A stretch of 64,000 nucleotides of DNA, taken from positions 930,001-994,000 of the forward strand of contig NZ_JACHNB010000001.1 in NCBI RefSeq assembly GCF_014205225.1, in the 5' to 3' direction. Below the pieces are notes generated by a model. It ran no database searches, was not told the origin of the DNA, and was given only the letters and a program-made list of their open reading frames with translations. Both the position numbers and the translations under genes were made by a program. Positions 34,187 to 42,809 of the stretch are shown here, piece by piece. How positions within the stretch are numbered: the stretch's first letter is position 1; the number at the start of each line of letters is the position of its first letter. This DNA comes from Actinoplanes octamycinicus. GTDB lineage: Bacteria > Actinomycetota > Actinomycetes > Mycobacteriales > Micromonosporaceae.

Positions 34187-34899
34187 GCGCGCTCCTCGAG
34201 GTCGACGATCTGACCGCGGGCTACGGCGCCGCCCCGGTGCTGCACAGCGTGCGGTTCGCCATCCAGCCGGGCGAGATCGTCGCCGTGCTCGGGGCGAACG
34301 GGGCCGGCAAGACCACCCTGCTGCGTACCCTCTCCGGCCTGGTCCGGCCGACCCGGGGCAGCGTCGTCTTCGACGGCGAGGACCTGCGCGGCGTCCGGGT
34401 CGAGCACCTGGTGCGCCGCGGGATCGCCCACGTCCCGGAGGGCCGGGGCGTGGTCACCGAGCTGACCGTCGACGAGAACCTGCGGCTCGGCGGGCTGTGG
34501 CGGCGCGACCGCGCGGACGCGGCGCGCGCTCTGGACGAGGTCTACGACCTCTTCCCGGCGCTGGCACAACGGCGTGCCAGCGCCGGGCATCAGCTCTCCG
34601 GCGGCGAGCGGCAGATGCTCGCGCTGGGCCGCGCGCTGATCGGCCGGCCCCGCCTGCTGCTGCTCGACGAGCCGTCGCTGGGCCTGGCTCCGAAGATCAC
34701 CGCGCAGATCCTCGCGCTGCTGCGTGACCTGCGGGAGCGCACCGGGCTGGCGGTGCTGCTGGTCGAGCAGAACGTGCGCAGCGCGCTCTCCGTCGCGGAC
34801 GAGGGGATCGTGCTGGCGCTGGGCCGGGTGGTCACCCGTAACAACGCGGCCCAACTGCGCGACGACGCCGACCTGCGCCACGCCTACCTCGGGTTCTAG
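34183..34899 (+). CDS. livF: branched-chain-type ABC importer ATPase 2
   Basis: A 238-residue LivF-type ATPase: Walker A GANGAGKTT, canonical signature LSGGERQMLALGRALI, Walker B RLLLLDEP, and LLVEQN with the family glutamine-histidine switch region. Together with the upstream ATPase it energises import. The start is the third of three repeated ATGAGCGCG sites; it carries a full GGAGGTG site and is supported by conservation of the N-terminus LLEVDDLTAGYG. Confidence 0.93.
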   Translation: MSALLEVDDLTAGYGAAPVLHSVRFAIQPGEIVAVLGANGAGKTTLLRTLSGLVRPTRGSVVFDGEDLRGVRVEHLVRRGIAHVPEGRGVVTELTVDENLRLGGLWRRDRADAARALDEVYDLFPALAQRRASAGHQLSGGERQMLALGRALIGRPRLLLLDEPSLGLAPKITAQILALLRDLRERTGLAVLLVEQNVRSALSVADEGIVLALGRVVTRNNAAQLRDDADLRHAYLGF

Positions 34900-34908
34900 G
34901 ACGAAACC

Positions 34909-35787
34909 ATGGACAGATTTCTCTATCTCACCTTCGACGGGCTCAGCCGGGGCGCGGTCTACGCCGCGTTCGCGCTGGCCCTGGTGCTGATCTGGCGGGC
35001 CGCGCGGATCGTCAACTTCGCGCAGGGCGCGATGGCGGTGGCCGCGGTCTATGTGGCGTACTCGGTGACCAACGCGACCGGGTCGTACTGGCTCGGGTTC
35101 GTCGCCGCGATCGTCTTCGGGCTGCTGCTCGGCGTCGTGGTGGAGAAGACGGTGATGCGCTTCGTCGACCACTCGTCCCCGCTGAACGGCGTGGTGGTGG
35201 CGCTCGGCCTGGTGCTGATCGTGCAGGGGGTGCTCGGCATCCTCTACGGCAACGAGTACCGGCCGGTGGAGACGCCGTTCCGGCGGGACGCGTTCGAGGT
35301 CGGCGGGATCGCGCTGCTCAGCCGCTACGACGTGTTCGTCTTCGCCGCGGTGGGCGCGGTGGTGGTCGCGCTCAGCCTGCTCTTCACCCGGACGGCGGTG
35401 GGCCTGCGGATGCGGGCCGCGGCGTTCGCCCCGGACGTGTCCCGGCTGCTCGGCGTGCCGGTCGGCGGGATGCTGACGCTGGGCTGGGCGCTGGCCGCCG
35501 CGGTCGGCTCGCTGGCCGGGATGCTGGTCGTCCCGACCGAGCTGGGGCTGCACCCGACCGCGATGGACGTGGTCTTCGTGTCGGCGTTCACCGCCGCGGT
35601 GGTGGGCGGCCTGGACAGCCCGATCGGGGCGGTGACCGGCGGGTTGATCGTCGGGCTGCTGCTCTCCTACGTCAGCGGCTACCTGGGCGCCACGGTCGCG
35701 CCGATGGCGGTGCTGCTCCTGCTCGTGGTGGTGCTGCTGGGCAAGCCGGGCGGGCTCTTCTCCAGTTCGAAGGCGAGGCTGGCATGA
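34909..35787 (+). CDS. livH: branched-chain-type ABC importer permease 1
   Basis: A 292-residue LivH-type permease with about eight membrane helices. Family landmarks are FDGLSRGAVYAAFALALVLI, IVNFAQGAMA, the cytoplasmic loop GLRMRAAAFAPDVSRLLGV and GGLDSPIGAVTGGLIVGLL. It forms the membrane channel with LivM. ATG 34909 follows the livF stop by nine bases. Its stop overlaps the ATG of a 30-residue bridge ORF. Confidence 0.92.
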   Translation: MDRFLYLTFDGLSRGAVYAAFALALVLIWRAARIVNFAQGAMAVAAVYVAYSVTNATGSYWLGFVAAIVFGLLLGVVVEKTVMRFVDHSSPLNGVVVALGLVLIVQGVLGILYGNEYRPVETPFRRDAFEVGGIALLSRYDVFVFAAVGAVVVALSLLFTRTAVGLRMRAAAFAPDVSRLLGVPVGGMLTLGWALAAAVGSLAGMLVVPTELGLHPTAMDVVFVSAFTAAVVGGLDSPIGAVTGGLIVGLLLSYVSGYLGATVAPMAVLLLLVVVLLGKPGGLFSSSKARLA

Positions 35788-35876
35788 CCGACTGCACCGA
35801 GCGGCACCTCCCGGCGCCGGCCCAGCAACCTCGCAGGCGAGGGCCAGGAGGGCATGCCGAGGGAGGCACAGCGTGA
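35784..35876 (+). CDS. 30-residue bridge ORF with a hairpin that can hide the livM ribosome site
   Basis: ATG 35784 overlaps the livH stop and the TGA overlaps the livM GTG. The RNA can fold: CCTCCC (35807-35812) pairs with GGGAGG (35861-35866), the livM Shine-Dalgarno; inside it CCTCG/CGAGG (35829-35842) closes a four-base loop, extended by GGC/GCC. Translating the bridge would open this structure, a plausible translational control. Whether it is a riboswitch or simply a coupling spacer is not known; it matches no riboswitch consensus I remember. Confidence 0.4.
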   Translation: MTDCTERHLPAPAQQPRRRGPGGHAEGGTA

Positions 35877-36892
35877 CCGACGTGAAAGAGGAGAAGCAGA
35901 CGGCTCCGGCCGTACCGGAAATCGTCCGGAAGCGGAAGCGGATCTGGCCGGTCGTGCCGATCCTGATCGGCGCGCTCCTGATCGTGATCCTGACCTACAC
36001 GCTGCCGCCGTTCCGGAACTATCAGCTGGCCACGGTCGGCGCCTACTTCACGGTGACCGCCGGGCTGACCGTCCTGACCGGACTGAACGGGCAGCTGTCG
36101 CTGGGGCACGGGGCGCTGATGGCGACCGGGGCCTACACGTTCGCGCTGAGCCAGAACAAGTGGCTGAACGCACCGGTCAGTTTCGTCGCCGCGATCCTGG
36201 TGACCACGCTGGCCGGCGTGGTGATCGGGCTGGCCGCGGCCCGGCTGCGCGGGCCCTACCTGGCCGGCCTCACCCTCGCGGTGGCGGTCGTGGTGCCGTC
36301 GGTGACCAGCACGTTCGACGAGACGTTCAACAGCGACATGGGGTTGTCGGTGGCGCTCGACCCGCCGCCCGGGACCATCCCGATGGAGCGCTGGCAGGCC
36401 TGGCTCTGCTGGGCCGGCGCGCTGGTCACCGCGTTGCTGCTGGCCACCCTGGTGCGCGGGCGGTTCGGGCGGGACCTGCGCGCGGTGCGGGACGACGAGA
36501 CGGCGGCCCGGCTGGCCGGGGTCAACATCGCCCGTACCCAGGTCCTGGCCTTCGTGGTCAGCGCCGCCTGCGCCGGGCTGGCCGGCGCCCTGTTCGCGGT
36601 CCTGGCGCAGAGCGTCTCGCCCGGCGCGTTCCCGCTGACCCTGTCGCTGTTCCTGGTGATGGCGATCGTGATCGGCGGGCTGGGCCGGCTGGTCGGCGCG
36701 CTGCTCGGGGCGGTGCTGCTGGTGGCCCTGCCGACGCTGGCCCAGCAGGCCGGGGAGCGGTCCGGTTCACAACATCTGGAGGGGAACCTCGCCCTGGTGG
36801 TCTTCGGCGTGGTGCTCGTCGTCGTCATGCTCGCCGCCCCCGGCGGCCTGGCATCCATTCGATTTACCACGATATTCAGGAGGAACCGATGA
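35873..36892 (+). CDS. livM: branched-chain-type ABC importer permease 2
   Basis: A 339-residue LivM-type permease: a basic cytoplasmic N-terminus (KRKRIWPVV), about eight to ten membrane helices, GLNGQLSLGHGALMATGAYT and the EAA-like loop GRDLRAVRDDETAARLAGVN. It pairs with LivH. GTG 35873 has GGGAGG seven bases upstream. Its TGA overlaps the ATG of the binding-protein gene, so the complex is made as a unit. Confidence 0.92.
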   Translation: MTDVKEEKQTAPAVPEIVRKRKRIWPVVPILIGALLIVILTYTLPPFRNYQLATVGAYFTVTAGLTVLTGLNGQLSLGHGALMATGAYTFALSQNKWLNAPVSFVAAILVTTLAGVVIGLAAARLRGPYLAGLTLAVAVVVPSVTSTFDETFNSDMGLSVALDPPPGTIPMERWQAWLCWAGALVTALLLATLVRGRFGRDLRAVRDDETAARLAGVNIARTQVLAFVVSAACAGLAGALFAVLAQSVSPGAFPLTLSLFLVMAIVIGGLGRLVGALLGAVLLVALPTLAQQAGERSGSQHLEGNLALVVFGVVLVVVMLAAPGGLASIRFTTIFRRNR

Positions 36893-38157
36893 AACGCACC
36901 ACGGCGGTGTTCCTCGCCGTCCTCTTGTCCGCCGCAGCCTGTGACAGCGGTTCCGGAGGCGGTGGCTCCAGCAGCAGCGGCGGCAGCGTTCCCGGGGTCA
37001 CCGACACCGAGGTCGTCGTCGGCACGCACATGCCGCTGACCGGCCCGGCCGCCGCCGGGTACTCCAAGATCTCGCCGGCCACCAAGGCCTACTTCGACTT
37101 CGTCAACGCGGGTGGCGGGATCAACGGGCGGAAGATCACCTACAAGGTCAAGGACGACGGCTACAACCCGGCGACCACCCAGCAGGTGGTCCGGGAGCTG
37201 GTGCTGCAGGACAAGGTCTTCGCGATCCTGAACGGCCTGGGCACCCCGACGCACACCGGCGTGCTGGACTTCCTGAAGACCAACAAGGTGCCGGACCTCT
37301 TCGTGGCCAGCGGCAGCCGCAACTGGAACCAGGTGGGCAAGTACCCGGGCACCTTCGGCTTCAACCCGGACTACACCGTCGAGGGCAAGATCCTGGGCAC
37401 CTACGTCAAGGAGAACCTGGCCGGCAAGAAGGCCTGCTTCCTCGGCCAGGACGACGACTTCGGCAAGGACAGCCTGGCCGGGATCGAGAAGACCCTGGGC
37501 CCGGTGGCGGACAAGCAGACCTACGTGACCAGCAACCCGAACGTCGGCCCGCAGATGGGCGCGCTCAAGGCGGCCGGCTGCCAGGTGGTGCTGCTGGCCA
37601 CCATCCCGGGCTTCACCGCGCTGTCGATCGGCACCGCCGCGAAGATCGGTTTCAAGCCGCAGTTCGTGGTCAGCAACGTGGGCGCCGACCCGGCCACGGT
37701 GAGCAAGGCGCTCGGCGCCGCCGCGCCGCTGCTGGAGGGCGTGGTCTCGGCCAACTACCTGCCGCTGACCACGGACGACGCCAACCCGTGGATCCAGCTC
37801 TACAAGAAGGTCAACGCGCAGTACAACAACAACGCGGAGTTCGACAACAACGTCGTCTACGGCATGTCCGTGGCGTACCTTTTCGTCCAGTCGCTGCAGG
37901 CCGCGGGCAAGGATCTGACCCGCGAGTCGATCATCGACGCGGTGGAGAAGAACGGGTTCCAGGGCCCGGGCCTGGTGCCGCTGCGGTTCTCCGACAAGGA
38001 CCACGCGGGGTACGGCGGGGAGCAGCTCACCAAGATCCAGGGCGGCAAGGCGGTGTTCTTCGGGCAGGCCTACACCACCGACGACGCGGACGGGGCGGTC
38101 CAGCCGTACACCGCGCAACCCGTGACACCCCCGCAGAACGGGATCCCGGCAGCGTAA
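36889..38157 (+). CDS. livK: ABC importer substrate-binding lipoprotein
   Basis: A 422-residue type I periplasmic-binding protein (LivK/amide-binding-like). The signal peptide ends in a lipobox LLSAAAC with the lipidated cysteine at ~18, followed by a glycine/serine linker, then GVTDTEVVVGTHMPLTGPAAAGY and the two-lobed fold. It captures the substrate outside the cell for LivHM. Family ligands include branched-chain amino acids, amides and aromatic acids; this one cannot be fixed from sequence, and the downstream CoA-type enzymes argue for a carboxylic acid. AGGAGG precedes the ATG. Confidence 0.92.
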   Translation: MKRTTAVFLAVLLSAAACDSGSGGGGSSSSGGSVPGVTDTEVVVGTHMPLTGPAAAGYSKISPATKAYFDFVNAGGGINGRKITYKVKDDGYNPATTQQVVRELVLQDKVFAILNGLGTPTHTGVLDFLKTNKVPDLFVASGSRNWNQVGKYPGTFGFNPDYTVEGKILGTYVKENLAGKKACFLGQDDDFGKDSLAGIEKTLGPVADKQTYVTSNPNVGPQMGALKAAGCQVVLLATIPGFTALSIGTAAKIGFKPQFVVSNVGADPATVSKALGAAAPLLEGVVSANYLPLTTDDANPWIQLYKKVNAQYNNNAEFDNNVVYGMSVAYLFVQSLQAAGKDLTRESIIDAVEKNGFQGPGLVPLRFSDKDHAGYGGEQLTKIQGGKAVFFGQAYTTDDADGAVQPYTAQPVTPPQNGIPAA

Positions 38158-38198
38158 TATCCGCACCCTGAGTGCATAAATTTCTAGGAGGTAGTGCG

Positions 38199-38945
38199 AT
38201 GGCGGATCAGGTGGCAATCGTGACGGGAGCCAGTCGCGGAATCGGATTCGCCATCGCGCAACGCTTCGTCGCCCAGGGCGCGAAGGTCGCGATCACCGGG
38301 CGGGACGCGGACGCGCTCGAGGCCGCGGTGAAGGAGCTGGGCGGTCCCGAGGTGGCCATCGGGGTGGCCGGCAAGGGCGACGACGCGGACCACCGGGCGG
38401 TCGTGGTGGACGCGGTGACCGCGAAGTTCGGGCCGGTCACCACGCTGATCAACAACATCGGGATCAACCCGGCGTACGGGCCGCTGGCCCAGCTCGACCT
38501 GAACGCGGCGCGCAAGATGGCCGAGGTGAACCTGATCGGCACGCTCGGCTGGGTGCAGGAGGCGCTGCGCGGCGGGCTGGCCGAGACCGGCGGCTCGATC
38601 GTCAACATCTCGTCGGTCTCCGGGGTCCGCCCGGCGCCCGGGATCGCGTTCTACGGCACCACCAAGGCCGCGCTGATCCACCTCACCGAGGAGCTGGCGG
38701 TCGAGCTGGCCCCGAAGATCCGGGTGAACGCGGTGGCCCCGGCGGTGGTCAAGACCCGCTTCGCGGCGGCGCTCTTCGAGGGGCGGGAGGAGCAGGTGAC
38801 CGCGACGTACCCGTTGAAGCGGCTGGGCGCGCCGGAGGACGTGGCCGGCACGGTGGCGTTCCTCTGCTCGCCGGACGCGTCCTGGATCACCGGGCAGACC
38901 ATCGTGCTGGACGGTGGCGTCACGCTGACCGGGGTGGTCGAGTGA
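38199..38945 (+). CDS. short-chain dehydrogenase/reductase, FabG-like
   Basis: A 248-residue classical [11 protein letters not shown], the NNIG motif, catalytic serine in NISSVSG and YGTTK, and a C-terminal [12 protein letters not shown] typical of 3-ketoacyl reductases or 3-hydroxyacyl dehydrogenases. In this operon it probably acts on a hydroxyacyl intermediate of the imported substrate. TAGGAGGTAG precedes the ATG at 38199. Its stop overlaps the next SDR's GTG. Confidence 0.9.
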   Translation: MADQVAIVTGASRGIGFAIAQRFVAQGAKVAITGRDADALEAAVKELGGPEVAIGVAGKGDDADHRAVVVDAVTAKFGPVTTLINNIGINPAYGPLAQLDLNAARKMAEVNLIGTLGWVQEALRGGLAETGGSIVNISSVSGVRPAPGIAFYGTTKAALIHLTEELAVELAPKIRVNAVAPAVVKTRFAAALFEGREEQVTATYPLKRLGAPEDVAGTVAFLCSPDASWITGQTIVLDGGVTLTGVVE

Positions 38946-39721
38946 CTTCGTACCCCCAGCGAGTCGTCGTCACCGGGGCCGGCGGCGGGATCGGCGCCGC
39001 GCTGGCCCGGCGGTTCGCCGCGGACGGCGCGCACGTCGTGGTCAGCGACATCGACGCGGACGCGGCCGCCTCGGTCGCCGCGGAGATCGGCGGGGTCGCC
39101 GTGGCCGCCGACGTGGCGGTCGAGGAGGACGTCCGCCGGCTGGTCGAGACGGCCGGCGACATCGACCTCTTCTGCTCCAACGCCGGCGTTCTCAGCGCCG
39201 GCGACGAGAACACCCCGGACCAGCAATGGGACCGCGATTTCGGGGTGAACGTGATGTCCCACGTCTACGTGACCCGCGCCCTGCTGCCGCGATGGCTGGA
39301 CTCGGGGCAGCCGAAGCGGCTGCTGATCACGGTCAGCGCGGCGGGACTGCTGACGCTGCTGGGCAGCGCCACCTACTCGGTGACCAAGCACGCGGCGCTG
39401 GCGTACGCGGAGTGGCTGCGCGCCACCTACGCCCACCGCGGGCTGATCGTCCAGGCGCTCTGCCCGCAGGGCGTCCGCACCGACATGCTGACCGGCGGCA
39501 ACGCCCGGGGCAGCGGCAGCGCGGCGCTGCTCGCCGAGGGCGCGCTGGAGCCGGCCGCGGTGGCCGACCTGGTCGCCGGGTCGCTGGACGGCACCGGGTT
39601 CCTGATCCTCCCGCACCCGGAAGTCGCCGACTACTTCCGCTTGCGCGCGACCGATCCGGACCGTTGGCTAGGCGGCATGAACAAGATGCAGCGTGGCTTC
39701 GAGCAGCGGACCGCGTCGTGA
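38942..39721 (+). CDS. short-chain dehydrogenase
   Basis: A 259-residue SDR with [14 protein letters not shown], the serine in ITVSAAGLL and YSVTK. It is clearly different from the SDR immediately upstream, suggesting a second oxidation step. GTG 38942 overlaps the previous stop (GTGA) and its own stop overlaps the phosphotransferase GTG. The ending has a conserved-looking [23 protein letters not shown] tail seen in SDRs of acyl-CoA gene clusters (from memory). Confidence 0.88.
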   Translation: MTSYPQRVVVTGAGGGIGAALARRFAADGAHVVVSDIDADAAASVAAEIGGVAVAADVAVEEDVRRLVETAGDIDLFCSNAGVLSAGDENTPDQQWDRDFGVNVMSHVYVTRALLPRWLDSGQPKRLLITVSAAGLLTLLGSATYSVTKHAALAYAEWLRATYAHRGLIVQALCPQGVRTDMLTGGNARGSGSAALLAEGALEPAAVADLVAGSLDGTGFLILPHPEVADYFRLRATDPDRWLGGMNKMQRGFEQRTAS

Positions 39722-40698
39722 AGGGCCTCGACCTGGAGAAGCTCCAGGCGTACCTGGACAGTCCGCCGCTGACCGGGACGATGTTCGCGGGCGGGCGGTC
39801 GAACCTGACCTACGCGGTCACCGACGGGACGAACCGGTGGGTGCTGCGCCGCCCGCCGCTCGGGCACGTGCTGCCCACCGCGCACGACATGGCCCGCGAG
39901 CACAAGGTGCTCGCCGCGCTCTCCCAGGCCGGCTTCCCGGTCCCCCGGCCGGTGCTGCTGTGCACCGACAGCGACGTCATCGGCGCGCCGTTCTACCTGA
40001 TGGAACACGTCGACGGGAAGATCTACCGGGAGGCCGCCGACCTCGAACGGATCGACCTGCACAGCCTGACGATGACGCTGGTCGACACCCTCGCCGACCT
40101 GCACGCCCTGGACCCGGAGAAGATCGGGCTGGGCGACTTCGGCAAGGCGGAGGGCTTCAACGAGCGCCAGGTCCGCCGCTGGAAGAAGCAGCTCGACGCG
40201 TCCCGCAGCCGGGAGCTGTCCGGCATCGAGGAACTGCACGCCCGGCTGGCCGCGGACATCCCGGCCGGCGGGCCCGGCGCGGTGGTGCACGGCGACTTCC
40301 GCCTGGACAACGTGCTGATCGGCTCCTCCTCGGAGGTGACGGCCGTCCTCGACTGGGAGATGTCGACGCTCGGCGACCCGCTCAGCGACCTGGCCCTGAT
40401 GCTGGTCTACGCGGGCCGCCCGCTGCTGTTCAAGGACGGCAAGCCGGTCGCCCCGATCGACCTGCCCGGCCACCCGTCGCTGGACGAGATGGCCGCCCGG
40501 TACGCCGACCGCAGCGGCCGCGACGTCAGCGACCTGCACTGGTACGTCGGGTTCGCCGCCTTCAAGCTCGCCGTCATCCTGGAGGGCGTGCACTACCGCT
40601 ACACCAAGGGCCAGACCGTCGGGGCCGGCTTCGACACCGTGGGCGCGATGGTGCCCGAGTTGATCGCGCAGGGCCACCGAGCGCTGGAAGGACACTGA
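39718..40698 (+). CDS. APH-like phosphotransferase of the ACAD10/11 type
   Basis: A 326-residue kinase-fold protein. Key sites are the nucleotide loop [12 protein letters not shown], the catalytic [13 protein letters not shown] and the metal-binding [16 protein letters not shown]. This is the subgroup fused to acyl-CoA dehydrogenases in ACAD10/11, which phosphorylate 4-hydroxyacyl-CoA so that the dehydrogenase partner can isomerise it. The acyl-CoA dehydrogenase gene follows with a one-base overlap, supporting that pairing here. Confidence 0.88.
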   Translation: MKGLDLEKLQAYLDSPPLTGTMFAGGRSNLTYAVTDGTNRWVLRRPPLGHVLPTAHDMAREHKVLAALSQAGFPVPRPVLLCTDSDVIGAPFYLMEHVDGKIYREAADLERIDLHSLTMTLVDTLADLHALDPEKIGLGDFGKAEGFNERQVRRWKKQLDASRSRELSGIEELHARLAADIPAGGPGAVVHGDFRLDNVLIGSSSEVTAVLDWEMSTLGDPLSDLALMLVYAGRPLLFKDGKPVAPIDLPGHPSLDEMAARYADRSGRDVSDLHWYVGFAAFKLAVILEGVHYRYTKGQTVGAGFDTVGAMVPELIAQGHRALEGH

Positions 40699-41903
40699 TG
40701 GACTTCGAGTTCGACGCGACCACCGAGGACTACCGCAAGCGGCTGCTCGCCTTCATGGACGAACACGTCTACCCCGCCGAAAAGGACTTCCACGCCGCCG
40801 GGGACGGCTGGGAGCCGCCCGCCGTCCTGGCCACCCTGCAGACCGCGGCGAAGGCGGCCGGCCTGTGGAACCTCTTCCTGCCGGGCGAGCACGGCGCCGG
40901 GCTGACCAACCTGCAGTACGCGCCGCTGGCCGAGATCATGGGACGCAGCCCGGCGATCGCGCCGGCCGCGTTCAACTGCAACGCGCCGGACACCGGGAAC
41001 ATCGAGGTGCTGGCCGAGTTCGGCACGCCGGAGCAGCAGGAACGCTGGCTCAAGCCGCTGCTGGCCGGCGAGATCCGGTCGGCGTTCGCGATGACCGAGC
41101 CGCAGGTGGCCTCGTCGGACGCCACCAACATCGGCACCCGGATCGAGCGGGACGGCGACGAGTACGTCATCAACGGCCGGAAGTTCTACATCACCGGCGC
41201 GATGAACCCGAACTGCAAGATCTTCATCGTGATGGGCAAGACCGACCCGGACGCCGACCGGCACGTGCAGCAGAGCCAGATCCTGGTGCCACGGGACACC
41301 CCGGGCCTCACGGTCAAGCGCGGCATGACCGTCTTCGGGTACACCGACGGCGACCACGGCGGCCACGCCGAGCTGATCTTCGAGAACGTCCGGGTGCCGG
41401 CGAGCAACCTGATCGGCGTCGAGGGCGGCGGCTTCGCGATCTCCCAGGCCCGGCTCGGCCCCGGCCGGATCCACCACTGCATGCGGCTGATCGGGATGGC
41501 CGAGCGCGGCCTGGAGCTGATGTGCCGGCGGGCGCTGGAGCGCACCCCGTTCGGCAAGCCGCTCGCCGAGCAGGGCGTGATCCAGGACTGGATCGCCGAG
41601 TCCCGGGTCCGGATCGAGCAGGCCCGGCTGCTGGTGCTCAAGGCCGCCTGGCTGATGGACACGGTCGGCAACAAGGGCGCGCACACCGAGATCCAGGCCA
41701 TCAAGATCGTGGTGCCGCAGACCGTCGAGTGGATCCTGGACAAGGCGATCCAGGCCCACGGCGCGCTCGGCACCAGCCAGGACACGCCACTCGCCCAGCT
41801 CTGGGCGGGGGCCCGCACGCTGCGTCTCGCCGACGGCCCCGACGAGGTGCACAAGCGCTCGCTGGCCCGGCGGGAGCTGAACCGCTACCGGAGTCGTCCG
41901 TGA
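40698..41903 (+). CDS. acyl-CoA dehydrogenase (ACAD10/11-like)
   Basis: A 401-residue FAD-dependent acyl-CoA dehydrogenase: an N-terminal helical domain, the middle beta domain with [16 protein letters not shown] and the C-terminal helices with [23 protein letters not shown] and [15 protein letters not shown]. Best match is the class partnered with APH-like kinases. ATG 40698 shares one base with the previous stop (TGATG). Probably oxidises or rearranges the CoA ester of the imported compound. Confidence 0.93.
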   Translation: MDFEFDATTEDYRKRLLAFMDEHVYPAEKDFHAAGDGWEPPAVLATLQTAAKAAGLWNLFLPGEHGAGLTNLQYAPLAEIMGRSPAIAPAAFNCNAPDTGNIEVLAEFGTPEQQERWLKPLLAGEIRSAFAMTEPQVASSDATNIGTRIERDGDEYVINGRKFYITGAMNPNCKIFIVMGKTDPDADRHVQQSQILVPRDTPGLTVKRGMTVFGYTDGDHGGHAELIFENVRVPASNLIGVEGGGFAISQARLGPGRIHHCMRLIGMAERGLELMCRRALERTPFGKPLAEQGVIQDWIAESRVRIEQARLLVLKAAWLMDTVGNKGAHTEIQAIKIVVPQTVEWILDKAIQAHGALGTSQDTPLAQLWAGARTLRLADGPDEVHKRSLARRELNRYRSRP

Positions 41904-42478
41904 CCTCACCGCAACGTGTCGACGGTCGCACCGCGCGGTCCGAGCGGACCCGTAACGCGATCGTCGACGCCCACCTCCGGCTGATCCGGGACGGCGACCT
42001 GCGTCCCACCGCCGACCGGATCGCCAAGCTGGCCGGGGTCTCGCTGCGTGCACTGTGGAGCCACTTCGCCGACATGGAGTCGCTGATGGCGGCCAGCGGG
42101 CAGCGGGTCCTGGAGGAGCGGGACGAGTCGTACCGGCAGATCTCGCCGGAGCTGCCACTGCCCGAGCGGATCGACGCGTTCTGCCGGCAGCGGGCCCGGA
42201 TGCTGGAGGAGATCGGGCCCACCGCGCGCGCCTCGGCGCTGAAGGAGCCGTTCTCCAGCGGCCTGCAGCACTACCGACGGCTCCACGTCTCGCGGGTGCG
42301 CGACGAGCTGACCAGCACGTTCCCCGAGGAGATCGGGTCGGACGAGGAGCTGCTCAACGCGCTGACCACGATCAGCCTCTGGCCGGCCTGGTCGACCTTG
42401 CGGGAGGCGATGGAGCTGCCGGTGGAGGCCGCCGAGGCCGCCCTGGCCCGGGGCGTCCGGGCCCTGCTCACCACCTGA
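41900..42478 (+). CDS. TetR-family regulator closing the importer-catabolic operon
   Basis: A 192-residue TetR protein with an HTH at ~20-60 ([20 protein letters not shown] then [20 protein letters not shown]) and a helical ligand-binding domain. It is the last gene of the operon, coupled to the acyl-CoA dehydrogenase by GTGA. The perfect palindrome over the operon's promoter at 33317-33333 is its likely target, with an acyl-CoA intermediate as inducer (inference). Its 3' end is overlapped on the other strand by a small uncertain gene. Confidence 0.87.
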   Translation: MTSPQRVDGRTARSERTRNAIVDAHLRLIRDGDLRPTADRIAKLAGVSLRALWSHFADMESLMAASGQRVLEERDESYRQISPELPLPERIDAFCRQRARMLEEIGPTARASALKEPFSSGLQHYRRLHVSRVRDELTSTFPEEIGSDEELLNALTTISLWPAWSTLREAMELPVEAAEAALARGVRALLTT

Positions 42479-42603
42479 TCCAGCAACGCCGTCGCCCATG
42501 TCCACCGTGGGCGGCGGCGGGACTCCTTCCCCAGCATCGAGCGGGCCAGCTCGGCCTCGCGAAGACGGATCATCTCCTGGTGCAGCTGCCACGGAATGCT
42601 CAT
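42271..42603 (-). CDS. small hypothetical protein (uncertain C-terminus)
   Basis: From ATG 42603 the first ~45 codons (SIPWQLHQEMIRLREAELARS) read like a small actinobacterial protein I recall being about 40 residues. The frame then stays open to 42271, antisense to the TetR gene, giving 110 residues with poor sequence. A real gene is plausible only for the first part; the 3' end may be frameshifted or the overlap may be fortuitous. The rest of the 331-bp spacer (42604-42809) has no gene I can support. Confidence 0.35.
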   Translation of the reverse strand: MSIPWQLHQEMIRLREAELARSMLGKESRRRPRWTWATALLDQVVSRARTPRARAASAASTGSSIASRKVDQAGQRLIVVSALSSSSSDPISSGNVLVSSSRTRETWSRR

Positions 42604-42809
42604 GCCCTCGACGCCAGGAACCCGGGCGATCCCGGAAATCGGCGCGAAGGCCCAGGAAGCGGCGGCTCGAGGCCTAATTCTTTTGCGGTACGGGGTAAGC
42701 GCCGTGACCGCATGGGCCGGCGCACCCGCACGACCCGCGCAGCGGTCGCGCGGGGGCCGGGCATCGCGAGCCGACTGCCCGGTGCGGGAAGTCGTACCGG
42801 AAAGTGGTC

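Noticed and set aside
35784..35876. Known SAM-type riboswitch, because of a GCAACC segment
   Set aside because: The flanking core bases and pairings of SAM-I and SAM-IV are not present; kept only as an unassigned structure.
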